In this document: positions 22,167-33,259 of the stretch, one piece after another
Layout of the letters: each line of letters opens with the position of its first letter
Position numbering within the stretch: the first letter of the stretch is position 1
NCBI GenBank assembly: GCA_910589415.1
Contig: OU342633.1
Coordinates: forward strand, 18,018,858 to 18,082,857
From: Malachius bipustulatus
Lineage: Eukaryota; Arthropoda; Insecta; Coleoptera; Melyridae
Direction of reading: 5' to 3'
DNA length: 64,000 nucleotides
Translations under genes and position numbers: made by a program
The notes under the pieces: generated by a model
Seen by the model: only the letters and a program-made list of their open reading frames with translations
What the model was told of the DNA's origin: nothing
Database searches by the model: none

Positions 22167-22776
22167 ACAGTGAGTCCCAATTGATGCTCTGCATGGTATT
22201 GAGATCTCAGTTGCTGTAGAAGATACCATACGAGAACGTTTAAGTGGAGAAAGTTTGAGGGAATTTTATATGACTTACCTGGAACCAAACGGTCATGATG
22301 ACTGTCTTTTATGACTTTGAAATTTTGAGATTTTGAGATATAGAAACAAAGGGATGCTGCATTTTCTAAATATACTCATATCTAACTAATACGTTTTTCA
22401 TTTCTAATTATTGTTAATAAATACAAAAACCTTGGGGCAACTTTTCATTTGTAGAAACTGTCCATTTAGTATGATTTTAATTTTCAAGTATCGGTTAATC
22501 GGAATCATCACCAAGTTTGATTTCTTATGAACGCAATAATCATTTTTTTATTAATTTGAAACGAGCATTTACCTTTTTAATGATGCATAACATACTTGGA
22601 AGAAAAACTAAGAAAAACATCATGCCGTCCTAGTTTCTTCAAAATATCTCAAAAGCTATATAGCCTGACCATTTTGATGATGAGTTGTTTCATCATAGAT
22701 GAAACTTTCTCCATTTAAACGTTCTCGTAAATTCAACAGCAACCGAAATTCCAATATACAAATCCGGGACCCACTG
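22167..22776. mobile_element. Foldback element (610 bp)
   Basis: ACAGTGAGTCCC at the left pairs with GGGACCCACTGT at the right. The arms of about 100-150 bp match with gaps: both contain GTTGCTGT, ACGAGAACGTTTAA and TGGAGAAAGTTT. The loop is AT-rich with no ORF. Confidence 0.65.
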
Positions 22777-22967
22777 TACTAATGGATATATGAAAAATTT
22801 AAATATTTTTGTTAATTATATTGTTGATGTTAGTGTATTTTTAATAAAAAATACACTATTGAAGACGACATCTCTTTTCAAAAATCACCCAAAATCATCA
22901 AATGTCCACCGATCATGACCCCCAGATCACGAAAAAGTAGTTTTCCAAAATTCACCTGCCCACGATA

Positions 22968-23668
22968 TACAGTGTGACCAATTTGTTCTTGAAACATCCT
23001 GTATAATACATGTTATGGTGCGATTTTAAAAGTATTTCTTTTAAATCCTAGAGCTTGATGAACTATATTTTGGGAGCAAAAAGCGTCTCATTCCTACAAC
23101 ATCCAAGGCCTACTAGATCAGTGTTTACTTGTAAAATTCATATTAACGATTTTTTTAGAAGAAAAAAAACTTAGCACGCCACAGGATTCACCAGCCCTCA
23201 AAACGGTACCGCACTAAATTTATTGGAAATGTCAAAGTTATAAAGATCTTGAAGTTATTTAAAATTCATAATAATACTCCGAATTTTTATAAATTTATTC
23301 GAAAAGGTCAAAAACTATCATAAGTAAAAAAAAAATTTTTATTATTATTAGAATTATCCTACCAATTTATTTGTCACTTTTGACAGATTAGATACTTAGT
23401 TAAATACTTAGTAAAGTTAAAATACTTAGTTAAGATACTTAGTTAAAAACTAATTAGATGAAAATTAGATACTTTTTTTTCATGGATAGCTTTTGAGGGC
23501 TGGTGGGTCCTGTGGCGTACCTAGTTTTTTCAAAAAAAATAGCTAATTTGAATTTTTGAGATTTTACAAGTAAACACTGATCTAGTAGGCCTTGGATTTT
23601 GTCTTTTAAAATCGCACTATAAATTAAGATTCTACAAGGTGTTTCAAGAACAAATGGGTCACACTGTA
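22968..23668. mobile_element. Foldback element (701 bp)
   Basis: TACAGTGTGACC and GGTCACACTGTA are the inverted ends. The arms (about 22968-23205 and 23485-23668) share TTTGTTCTTGAAACA, CCAAGGCCTACTAGATCAGTG, GTTTACTTGTAAAAT and the block around CACCAGCCCTCAAAA. The flanks read ...ATA and TAT..., consistent with a TA duplication. There is no coding capacity. It lies 190 bp from the preceding foldback and 180 bp before the BEL/Pao element. Confidence 0.75.
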
Positions 23669-23845
23669 TATTTGAAAAATTTGGAATTTAAGCTTCGTTT
23701 CTGGGGTTACGTTGCTGTGATTGTTAGAGCTATTATTAGGGATGTTTTAAATTCAAAAAAGTAGTAGGCAGAACAAATTGTATTCTACATACAAACGAAT
23801 TGATTGTTGTTTTGTTGATTGCCAAAAAAAATATAATTATGAGAA

Positions 23846-23953
23846 AATAAAATAAATACTTGAAATAATCTTACGAGTACTTATAAATATAATACCTACA
23901 GTCCACTAATTAATTAATTAATATTTTTAGATAACTGTTGAAATCATAACAGT
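23846..23953 (+). repeat. BEL/Pao 5' long terminal repeat (short)
   Basis: This block matches 29520-29620 apart from a 7-base indel (…AATATAATACCTACAG… against …AATATACAG…). It contains a TATA-like ACTTATAAATAT and ends ATCATAACAGT. At about 100 bp it is unusually short for a BEL/Pao LTR. Confidence 0.75.
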
Positions 23954-23958
23954 TATTT

Positions 23959-23985
23959 TGGTCACTTCGAGTCGGATAAGAATTG
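23959..23985 (+). promoter_or_regulatory. Candidate tRNA primer-binding site
   Basis: TGGTCACTTCGAGTCGGAT follows the 5' repeat by a few bases. Recalled from memory, the 3' end of insect tRNA-Tyr (…CCGGCTCGAAGGA-CCA) would be complementary with one extra base and a few changes. This is inference to be checked. Confidence 0.45.
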
Positions 23986-24302
23986 GTTTTTTAGATATTG
24001 AAAAATAAATAATCAAAGCTTGGCGGTGGTGAATCTGCGATCAAGGAATCAAACAGCAGCAAGAATAATTAAGAACGAGATCAAAGAAAAATAAATCTGC
24101 GGTCCATAAATTAAAGCTGATTCTGGAAGGTTGCAGCAACATCTCCGAAGAAGAAAAGTCAAAAAGGCCAGATATTATTCCACTCAGTTCGTATTCCCAA
24201 AATAGGTACCTTATCTTTCTTACATATTTCATAATCAATCCATAGTCCCAAAATACGTCCTTAGTCAATTTCTTATAAGACATCCTTTTTATTTGTGCAA
24301 TA

Positions 24303-26437
24303 ATGTCGAAAAAAGCTGATTTGATAAAAAAAAGAGTAATCGTATTAGGGCATTTGACGAGGTTAATAGATTATGTAGAATCGATTAAAGAAATTGAATT
24401 AAATGGCGAAATAATAAATAATGTTCAGTCAAGAGTAGAAAGAGCACATTCACTAATAAATGAATTTAATGAAGTGCAAGATCAAATTGAGCTAATAACG
24501 GGTAAAGGTGATGACAAAGAGAGAAATGATTTTGAGAATAGCTATTTTGAATGTTTAGGAAAAGCAAAAAATATTATTCAGAAATATGAAATGAATAATA
24601 TTGTACTACCGAACGTAAATGTTACAGGAAATTCAAATTCGGGTTCCGATTTACGTCAGATTGAACAATTAAATAATAACTACTGCCAAGTAAAGCTTCC
24701 TACAATAAATTTACCTACTTTCAATGGTGACTATTGTGATTGGCTAGAGTTAAAGAATTATTTTTATCTCTTGTTGATCAAAATAGAGCGTTGTCTGAGG
24801 TTCAAAAATTTTATTATTTGAAAACTTCCTTGTCAGATTCGGTAAAGGATAAAATAAAAGCAATAATTGAGGTATCAGCTGAGAATTATAAAACAGTCTG
24901 GAACATTTTGCAAAACAGATATGAGAACAAAAGTTTGATGATACATAATCAAATTCATGCAATTTTTAGTCTTTCTGTCCTTAATATCGAATCTCATAAA
25001 GGTCTGAGAAACCTATATGACAACGCCAATAAGCACCTCAGGGCTTTGAATACTCTTGGGGAAAAAACTGATTGCTGGGATCGATTAATAATTTATATTT
25101 TAACAAATAAATTTGATATAATTACAAGAAAAGATTGGGAGTCATATAAGTATGAGGGAGAATTACCTACACTGGATGATTTAGAAAGTTTTCTTAAATC
25201 GAAGTGTGAAGTTTTGGAGAAATTAGATTTAACTAGTAATCAATGTGACAATAATTACAATAAACAAAGACCTAACAAAAATAATAATTTTAATAAGAAA
25301 TTGTCTAATTCATTAGCAACAACCAGCACTAATAATAAATATAAATGTTATTATTGTAATGCAAACCATAGCATATTTAAGTGTGCAGAATTTTTAAAGC
25401 TGACTCCATTGGAAAGGATCTCGGAGGTAAAAAAAAAGAAACTTTGCTTGAATTGCATGAGGCCCTCCCATCCTTCATGGAAATGTCATTTATCTAAATG
25501 CTTAAGGTGTAATAAAGCACATAATACGATTTTGCATTGCAATAATAATGAGTTTAAGGACTCAGTAAATAATCCAAGAAACCTACAACCAGACACTGAG
25601 TTTGAAAATTCCGATCAGACTATTTCAGAAAGTCAAACACAGACGGTTGCAGGTGTTTACTCAAATTTGGAAAATTATTACGAGGACAATTTTCTTACAA
25701 AAACTAGTTCCCAAGTACTCTTATCTACAGCACTTGTAAAAATAAAAAGTAGAGATAACACTTGGATTACTTGTAGAGCACTTTTAGATTCAGCTTCACA
25801 AAGTCATTTTTTGACCGAAAGCTTATTCAATAAATTAGGATTATCTAAAATAAAAATCAATCATGCGGTAGTAGGAGTAGGAAAGATGTTGACTAATATC
25901 AGTAGTCAAGTGGACGTGACAATAAAATCATGCCACAGTAAATTTGATATGAACATAAGATGTTTAATACTACCAAAAAAAACAGATAATCTACCCTCGA
26001 TTTCTTTTGATAGAAATAAGTTAGAAATTCCCCAAAATTTACTACTAGCTGATCCAAATTTCAATATTTCATCAAAAATTGACCTTTTGTTGGGCTCGAA
26101 TGTATTTTGGCCAACATTGCTGAATGGGCAGGAAAGACTTGGCTCAAGAAATGATCCTATTTTACAAAATACTGAGTTTGGTTGGGTCTTAGGAGGAAAC
26201 ATAAATTCAATTTTACCATCTAATAATAATTATTCACAAAGTCGCTATGTCAGCAATGAACAAATGGACAATAAATTAGAGGAATTCTGGAATTTGGAAG
26301 AGATAAACAATAAAGTTTCGAAATTGAGCCAAACAGATAGAGAATGTGAATCTATTTTTACTAGTACCACAATTAGAGATAGTACTGGTAGGTTTATAGT
26401 AAATATTCCTTTTAAAAATAATTTAAGTAATTTGTGA
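24303..26437 (+). pseudogene. BEL/Pao gag and aspartic protease
   Basis: The ATG at 24303 opens the gag frame, with Lys-rich helices then LPTFNGDYCDWLE, the usual BEL gag block. A one-base shift near 24760 moves to the frame continuing to 26437. There follow QVQKFYYL-like helices, a double zinc-knuckle region (CYYCNANHSIFKC, CLNCMRPSHPSWKC, CLRCNKAHNTILHC), and a retroviral-type protease at about 25790 with LLDSASQSHFL in place of the usual Asp-Ser/Thr-Gly, followed by DLLLGSNVFW. The frame ends early at 26437, before reverse transcriptase. In the active element this would be one polyprotein cut by the protease. Confidence 0.85.
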
Positions 26438-27390
26438 AATTCTTATGAATGCGCTCTTCGTAGATTTGAATATCTGGAAAAAAAATTATTGAGAAATCCT
26501 GTATTACACGAAGAATACTGTGCATTTATGAAAGAGTTCATAGGCTTACAGCATATGACAGAAGTTGCCAGCTTGGAAAATAATGAGTTAGTTGACGGTT
26601 ATTTTATGCCTCATCATGCTGTGCTGAAAACAGAAAGTTTGACCACTAAATGCCGAGTAGTCTTTGACTGTTCAGCTAAGACAAGTTCTGGATTATCTTT
26701 AAATGATGTCCAGTATGTAGGTCCAACTTTACAGCAAGATGTGTTTGCAATTATAACTAGATTCAGGCAGTTCCAATATGTTATGCCTGGTGATATTTCC
26801 AAGATGTAACGACAGATTAAAGTTAATCAAAATCAGACAAAATATCAACGTATATTTTGGCGTTCAGATCCAGCAGAAAGTATAAAAATTTATGAATTAA
26901 ATAGAGTTACCTACGGCAATGCATCATCACCATATTTAGCGGTTAGATGTCTTTTCCAACTGGCATTTTTATATGGATGATTTGCTAACGGGAGCCAACT
27001 CTGCACAAGAAATTTTACGAATACAATCTGAAATTTCTGAAATAATGAGTAGTGGAGGATTTGAACTGAGAAAATGGCTTTGTAATAATAAAGAAATATT
27101 AAGTAAATTTAAAGTTAATAAAGAATTAAAGGTAGGAATATTAGAGATCGGGGAAAATGAACAAAACAAGACTCTCGGCGTGTACTGGAACTCGAATAAA
27201 GATTTAATTCAGTACAAAATTAACAGGAATAATAGCAATAATTCTGCTAATAGCAAAATTACTAAAAGAAATATTCTATCGGTAACATGCCAAATATTTG
27301 ACCCTTTAGGTTTACTTGGACCTGCTAATAATTGTAGCAAAGTTAATAATGCAGGAACTTTGGAAATTAAAATTATCATGGGATGAAAAA
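26438..27390 (+). pseudogene. BEL/Pao reverse transcriptase (broken)
   Basis: Frame 26489-26809 has the N-terminal reverse transcriptase block (YFMPHHAVLK, TTKCRVVFDCSAK, SLNDVQYVGPTLQ, PGDISKM) and then an in-frame TAA at 26807. The frame continues through RIFWRSDP and LNRVTYGNASSPYLA to about 26945, where a deletion or shift precedes YMDDLLTGA, the catalytic YMDD, at about 26970. The next frame (26973-27386) carries the thumb (FELRKWLCNN, KTLGVYWN, ILSVTCQIFDPLGLLGP). It cannot make a working enzyme as it stands. Confidence 0.85.
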
Positions 27391-28453
27391 ATTCCTCAAG
27401 AATTAGGAAATAAATGGTTAGAGTTTCAAGCTAATCTAGGAACAATTGAAAATTTAAAAATACCTAAGACAAGTAGTAATTTCTAATTTTATTACAATCG
27501 AGCGTCATGGATTCTACGACGCTTCAGAAAAAGCCTATGGAGCTTGTATTTATGTAAGATGCATCCTACCAAACAAAAAAGTGATGTGCAACTTATTGTG
27601 TGCTAAATCTCGAGTAGCTCCTATTAAACAAGTGAGTTTACCTCGATTAGAGTTATGTGGAGCAGTTTTGCTTGTAAATTTAGCTAAAAAGGTAGATTCT
27701 TGTATGACTGTTGAATTCAGTTCTTCATATTTTTGGACTGACTCCATGATTACACTTAGTTGGATATTCGGAGAATCCAGTAAATGGCATACATTTGTAG
27801 CTAACAGGGTGGGAGAAATACAATCTCTAACATCCATAAAATCGTGGTATCATGTAGATTCTGCTGATAACCCTGCCGATGTACTCTCTCGAGGTACAGA
27901 AGCAAATAATTTACAGCTAAACAAAAATTGGTGGGAAGGTCCGGAATGGTTGAAAAGCATAGATATAACTCATAAATTAAAAAATAAATTGAATTATCTA
28001 AATAAGGAAATACCCGAACAAAGATTAAAAATATTCATTTCTGTTGAAACAAATAATGTGGTAAGAAATTTAATAATTCGTTTTTCTTCTGTAGTAAAAC
28101 TGCAAAGAGTTTTTGCTTATGTATTAAGGTTTGTTTCAAATTTGAAATTAAAGGATAGAAACAAACGAGTATCGGATACTCTTACCCCGCAAGAACTAGA
28201 TAACTCACTTAAAGGATTAATAAAACAAACTCAAAAAGATACTTTCACGAAGGATTACCAGAATTTAGCTAATAAAAGACCGTTAAGCAATAAAAGTGCA
28301 ATTTTGTCTTTGAATCCATTTTTTTGTGAAGGTATTTTAAGAGTTGGAGGTCGACTTAGTCGTTCCAATCAAAGTTATGATAAAAAATTCCCAATTATAT
28401 TGCCGAAGAATGGTCATTTAACTACACTTAGGTATATTCAAATACGAACATGA
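27391..28453 (+). pseudogene. BEL/Pao RNase H and start of integrase
   Basis: After a shift near 27390, the sequence around 27505-27560 encodes [15 protein letters not shown], the RNase H start with its first Asp. Frame 27581-28453 then has [10 protein letters not shown] (Glu), [12 protein letters not shown] (Asp), NPADVLSRG, and the linker to the integrase zinc finger ([19 protein letters not shown]). The catalytic acidic residues appear kept, although the frames are split. The frame stops at 28453. Confidence 0.8.
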
Positions 28454-28457
28454 AAGG

Positions 28458-29537
28458 TTGCTTGACTGTGGGGTGCAAGCTTTACTGTGCTCCGTTAGAG
28501 ATAAATATTGGCCAGTATCTGGAAGAAATGCTTGTAAGAAAATTATAAGAAATTGTATAATATGTTTCAAGGCTAGGCCCAAAGAGATTACTTATCTTAT
28601 GGGTGATCTTCCAGATATACGGGTTAATAATTATTCACCATTTGCTAATGTAGGAGTAGATTATGGTGGACCTTTTATGATAAAGGATAGAAAACTTAGA
28701 GGCTACAAATTAATAAGGTCCTATGTATGTTTATTCATTTGCATGTGTACTAGAGCAGTGCATATTGAATTAGTTTCTGAGTTAACTACTGAAGCTTTCT
28801 TGGCAGTACTTAAAAGATTTATCAGTAGACGTGGAAAGCCCAGTAACATTTATTCAGACAATGGTAGTAATTTCGTAGGAGCTAATAATGAACTCTCTAA
28901 AATATCGATATTTTTGAAAACTAATAATGAAACAATTACGAATTATTTGACAGTTGAAAGAATTAAATGGAATTTTATTCCCGTCAGAGCACCAAATTTC
29001 GGGGGAATCTGGGAGGCAGGTATTAAAAGTACTAAATATCATATTAAACGGTTACTTAAACATCCTCTCACATATGAGGAATTCAGTACATTATTGACAC
29101 AAATTGAGGGTGTTCTAAATTCCCGCCCCCTCTGTCCTCTAAGTCAAGATCCTGACGATTTGAGTGCCTTGACTCCAGCACATTTTTTAATTGGAAAAAC
29201 TATAAGTTCCTGTCCTGAAATTAATATCACTGACGTGGAAGAAAATCGGCTAAGCAGATGGCAGCGAGTACAGTCAATGTTGCAACATTACTGGAAGAGA
29301 TGGAGCAAGGAATATCTGTCCGAACTGCAGACCAGAGTCAAATGGAAAACTAATTCAAAGGATCAAATCAAGATTGGCGCTCTGGTACTTATTAAAAATG
29401 AAAATGCACCCAGCATGTTCTGGCAACTGGGAAGAATATCCAGAATACGGCCTGGGTTAGATGGGGTTATTCGAGTTGTGGATGTGAAGGTTCAAGAAAA
29501 AGAATTAACCCTGTCCGTTAATAAAATAAATACTTGA
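28458..29537 (+). pseudogene. BEL/Pao integrase with C-terminal domain
   Basis: A 359-codon open frame is intact from the zinc-finger end (KYWPVSGRNACKKIIRNCIIC) through the DDE catalytic core (VDYGGPF, YSDNGSNFVGA, and WEAGIKSTK with its downstream Glu context) to the C-terminal domain (LIGKTI, SRWQRVQSMLQHYWKRW, LIKNENAPSMFWQLGRI). The stop overlaps the 3' repeat. This is the best-preserved part of the element. It is joined to the upstream RNase H frame only through a shift at 28453-28458. Confidence 0.85.
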
Positions 29538-29620
29538 AATAATCTTACGAGTACTTATAAATATACAGTCCACTAATTAATTAATTAATATTTTTAGATA
29601 ACTGTTGAAATCATAACAGT
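29520..29620 (+). repeat. BEL/Pao 3' long terminal repeat (short)
   Basis: This is the partner of 23846-23953, starting within the integrase stop region and ending ATCATAACAGT. A further mobile-element end (TACAGGGTGTTTC) begins only six bases later. Confidence 0.75.
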
Positions 29621-29625
29621 GATTA

Positions 29626-30060
29626 TACAGGGTGTTTCTTAATAACATGTCAATACTTCAGGACGTGATTCCTTAGGTCATTTTATGAAGAAAAGTTAAT
29701 ATGAACATAATTATGTCGCATCGGCAACGGCTTAATTTTTTTTTCTACAGGGGGTGTTGAATTTTAGTTTTTTCAAGAGTTTTTTTTTATGAACTAGGTT
29801 TTCAATCTTTGAATATGTTCATAGAATATAAAAACGCATATTATTTTAGTTAGAAAAGTTTTTATATTGCCCCACCAGTGGCGTCCCTGCTAAAATGTCC
29901 TGTGACACTTTTTGAAACTGAAAATGATTTCTTGCATTTTTCCCGTCTTTCTTGATTAAAACAATGAAATAAAAATTATATTATCCAATTCAACAACAAC
30001 GAAAACGGCTCAAAATTTAGGAAAACGGCTTTTAACCTTTTTATGTAATATCCTATAATG
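29626..30060 (+). mobile_element. Single-ended 'ACAGGGTGT' family relic
   Basis: It starts TACAGGGTGTTTCTTAATAAC. An internal CTACAGGGGGTGTTGAATTTT and a CCAGTGGCGTCCCTGC block follow the same order as in the foldback at 37693-38284 (…GATACAGGGTGTTAAA…, …CCAGTGGCGTAGAAAC…). No inverted partner end was found. Confidence 0.5.
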
Positions 30061-30744
30061 TGGATGAAATTATTACACAGGCTGATAAAAAATCTGAAAA
30101 CATCTGAGATTTCTAAGTGCGTCGCTAAATAAAAGACCAGAAATAGTCCAAATGTTTCTGTACCATAGGATAGTACTTATGTATTTCGAAAATTGTAGAA
30201 AGGCTAACAACGATAAAAATATACCTAATATTGGATTCTAATTTGGGCCAAAATTTGACCTAAATTATTGACATAAAAACAATTATTATTCCTTGTAATT
30301 AATTGCGAATCCAACCTGGTTGCAGACCCATTAATGTGCAGTTCCACAATTCGGTGTTTTGGATTCTTTTGACTTCAGGGGTGTCCCAGGTGCGGGACTC
30401 TTTAATCACTTATCCACAATAAAATACTTGCTTGTAAATGAAATGAAATAGCATTTATTGACATAGGTAGATAAACAACACAACAATAACTTAAAATGAT
30501 GCTCTGATAGGTATAAATTAATGTAATAATGTAAACGTAAGTAGGTAGGTACCTCGGTAGGTACTAATATTCGTGAGTTCACCGGTGTTATTTCGGTGGT
30601 AGTCGTTGCTGCAATGCTTGTTTCTTGTTTGGTTACCGTAGCCCTTGGGACCTCGTCGCTGTAGCGTCTTGGGAGTCCTTTTCCCACGGGGTTGCCAAAC
30701 CATGTTAAAAGTCTTTTAAGTGAAACTTGTACATTCCTTAACCG

Positions 30745-30835
30745 AGTGTCATAACATAAAAAAAAACATAAGGCAATCAATATCACGTCATATTGCGACG
30801 TCATATCGACGTCGTTCGGTGAAAAATTTTCTTTT
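30745..30835 (-). repeat. 90-bp block shared with the loop of the 31.9-kb foldback
   Basis: The minus strand has GACGTCGCAATATGACGTGA and TTG..CTTATG, plus an AAGAAAATTTT run, in the same order as 32265-32365 on the plus strand. The two copies are inverted relative to each other and 1.5 kb apart. Confidence 0.6.
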
Positions 30836-31505
30836 TTTCCATCAGTAAGAATTCGCTTGCCAGTGCAGGCTACTTCGAACTGCAGTACAAAGCTGTCCCA
30901 GGAAGTCGTTCCATTGTACTGCGAAGTGGTGGTCGTTCCATGCGAAGTCGAAAGCCTATTTATAGGACGAGTTTTTTAGGTAACTCCTCAGTTGTTGAGC
31001 ACGCTTGTAATTTCTCGCCTCTTTTCAGATTCAGTGCCGCCAATACCGACCTGAGCTCATTTATATTTTTTTCCATTTATTTCCTCCGATTTTTTTTTCA
31101 ATAATCTTGACACATAGCTTTTGCTCTTGAGCCGCAGAACTTGCGAGAATCTTTCCTTCTTGTTTGCTTGAATTTTTCTGTACACTGGCAGAAAGTTTTT
31201 CTTCCAGAGCTACAACATTTTCTGTAAATTTCTCTTCTAGAGCAACAATATGCTCTGAAAAATTTCCTTCTAGAGCGACGATATTCTATGAAATATTTGT
31301 TGAAATCTTTTTTTTCCAGAATTTTCTGCTCGAAAAAGATGGATTTATCTTCGAGGCTCTCTAGCTGTAGTGCTACAGAATTTTCCATCAGTTTCCGCTC
31401 TAGCGTTGTTGAATTTTCCAACAACTCCTGCTTTAATGATATGTAATTTTCCAGTAATTCCTGCTGTATCTGGGACATCAAATAAATAAGAAGAGCCGTC
31501 CTCAC
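30830..31505 (-). pseudogene. Ty3/gypsy gag relic
   Basis: On the minus strand, 31505-31100 encodes a long coiled coil with a repeating pattern around 'LEEKLxENSxAL' (for example ISLKQELLENSTTLERKLMEN), split by a frameshift near 31300. Downstream, at about 30830-30910, comes YNGTTSWDSFVLQFEVAC, matching the 'FDGxTxWxxFxxQFE' capsid start of insect gypsy gag. No protease or polymerase follows. It is unrelated in position to the gypsy integrase at 41-42 kb. Confidence 0.6.
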
Positions 31506-31873
31506 CTTCTTATGCGGACGGCTTGAATGAGTCGGAGTTTTAAAAGTCTTCTTCAGCCCATTATTAAGTATTTGCCTAGTTCTACTTCCTCCAATTCTCG
31601 TTTCAGACCGACCATCTTCAAATCTTTTATCTTCATGTGCCTAGATATTTTTTTTTTTAATTTTTTTTTTTTACTAATTTGAACTCAGTTTTATTTATTT
31701 ATTAAAAAAATCCGGGTTGGAGAAATTATTAATACTTATCTAATAATCTCTGCCACTACCGACCCTATAGTTGTAACGGATTTTGTTAAAAGGGTTCGTT
31801 CATAAGACTGATGAAGACTGAAGTCATTTCCTCGGGCAGGTAATTTTACATTGAACTGAATTAAAGATACCTA

Positions 31874-32800
31874 TACAGGGTGGGAATTTTTTGTACTCTC
31901 CATCACTGAGATCTCCTAAACGCTAAGAAATACAGGGTCCGTTAAATTAGGGAAAAGTTGCTCTATTTTGTGCCCATCTCGAATATCCTGAAAAAACTGA
32001 AAAATCGATATTTTTATTGCCACAACTCTCTTTTTTTTGTAAATAATAAATATTTTTTGTAGGCATACATAATAAGACGTCAAGAGCTATTCCATCTGGC
32101 ATTTCAAAAACCTAGAAAGCCAACTAGATCTTAGAGTATTCATATAGCCAACTTTCGTTTTTCTTATGGCCGCCGTATTGGATTTTATGTCATTCTGTAT
32201 TATAAAAATCAAGGAAACCAAAAACTATCACATTGAAAAAAATTCTCCGAAATTTTCTTCTTCTTTTTCCGAAAACAAAAAGAAAATTTTATCACATACC
32301 GACGTCGTGAAACGTCGCAATATGACGTGAAATTGCTTGACTTATGGTTATTTATGACATTAGATTGAAGAAAGGCTATTTCTTTTCGAAAAAAGAAGGG
32401 AAAATTTAAAATTTTTTTTATTCTGACAGATTTTTGGTTTCCTTAATTTTTTTAATACCGAACGACATGAAAATCCAATTTGGCGGCCATAAGAAAAACA
32501 AAAGTTGACTATGAAAACTCTGGGATCTAGTTGGCTTTGAAATTTTTCTAAATGTCAAATGGATACCTCTTAACGGCTTATGTAAGCCTACAAAAATATT
32601 TATCAATCTCCAATAATAAAAAATATATGGCAAAAATAAGAAATATCGATTTTTCAGTTTTTTTCAGCACATTTCAGGAACAATCACAGATATTTTGTAT
32701 CTTGACGGATTCGAGATGGCCACAAAATTCAACGGACCCTGTATCTCTCAGCGTTTAGGTGATCCCAATGATGGGTAGTACAAAAAATTCCAACCCTGTA
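31874..32800. mobile_element. Foldback element (927 bp)
   Basis: TACAGGGTGGGAATTTTTTG pairs with CAAAAAATTCCAACCCTGTA, and the flanks read TA on both sides. The arms of about 350 bp match across GGGTCCGTTAAAT, CCATCTCGAAT, AAAAATCGATATTT, AGCCAACTAGATC and the ATGGCCGCC region. The loop (about 32230-32470) is AT-rich and carries the block shared with 30745-30835. There is no ORF of its own. Confidence 0.8.
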
Positions 32801-32888
32801 TAGATAGAATTATCTGATACTTATCATTATTACGGTGTTCAGACTTCTAGAAACAGTTTAGACTTTGTTGCGCCGTGCACGGTGCATA

Positions 32889-33047
32889 ATGAATCGATCT
32901 CGAACTAGTCTTATCCCGTTAATCTTGGCAATCCTTATCGTCGGGCTGACCCGCCTTTCTAGGAACTCTGCGGTGGCTCAGTGTTGTGAAGATTCAACAG
33001 GCGTCTGCAGGATCTGCAAAATCAAGAATACCATTTTGAAAAATTAG
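32889..33047 (+). CDS. Candidate small secreted Cys peptide (unrecognised)
   Basis: The first ATG at 32889 starts a 52-codon frame. It has a short basic N-terminus, a hydrophobic segment (SLIPLILAILIVGL), RNSAVA as a plausible signal-peptidase site, then a mature part beginning QCCEDSTGVCRICKI and ending ILKN. It has four Cys in about 12 residues. An acceptor-like ...ggtgttcag lies at about 32851, so this may be an exon rather than a whole gene. I do not recognise the family. The leader plus clustered Cys looks like a peptide-hormone or defence-peptide precursor, but chance cannot be excluded in a short frame. Confidence 0.4.
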   Translation: MNRSRTSLIPLILAILIVGLTRLSRNSAVAQCCEDSTGVCRICKIKNTILKN

Positions 33048-33161
33048 GTCTGATATAATAAAGACATTTATAAGCAATCTATGAATTTTGAAACAGGATA
33101 AAGGACAACGATAAAGCATAGCTGTCTATGGGAAAACAAATTATTTCAAACAACAATAATT

Positions 33162-33252
33162 AAAGGGTGTTCGAAATTGAATCCGTTTGAAGTTAGGGCC
33201 TGACAGCTAAGAGGTTTGTTTTAACTTAATCCGAACCTTAAAACTGACAGCT
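33162..33252 (+). mobile_element. IS630-type element end (inverted match to 15604-15694)
   Basis: It begins AAAGGGTGTTCGAA and includes AGAGGTTTG and TTTAACTTAATCC. The reverse complement of 15604-15694 reads the same with a few changes. It is an isolated terminus of the family whose transposase pieces are at 8.8, 15.4, 58.7 and 62.1 kb. Confidence 0.55.
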
Positions 33253-33259
33253 CCTAATT

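Larger units (their letters stand above)
23846..29620 (+). mobile_element. BEL/Pao retrotransposon, near full length, inactivated
   Basis: Between short direct repeats lie, in order, a primer-binding site, gag with zinc knuckles, aspartic protease, reverse transcriptase (YMDD), RNase H, integrase and the C-terminal domain typical of the family. The order and domain set identify BEL/Pao. At least five breaks (frameshifts near 24760, 26437, 26950, 27390 and 28453, and a stop at 26807) inactivate it. I could not find a target duplication outside the repeats. Confidence 0.85.
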
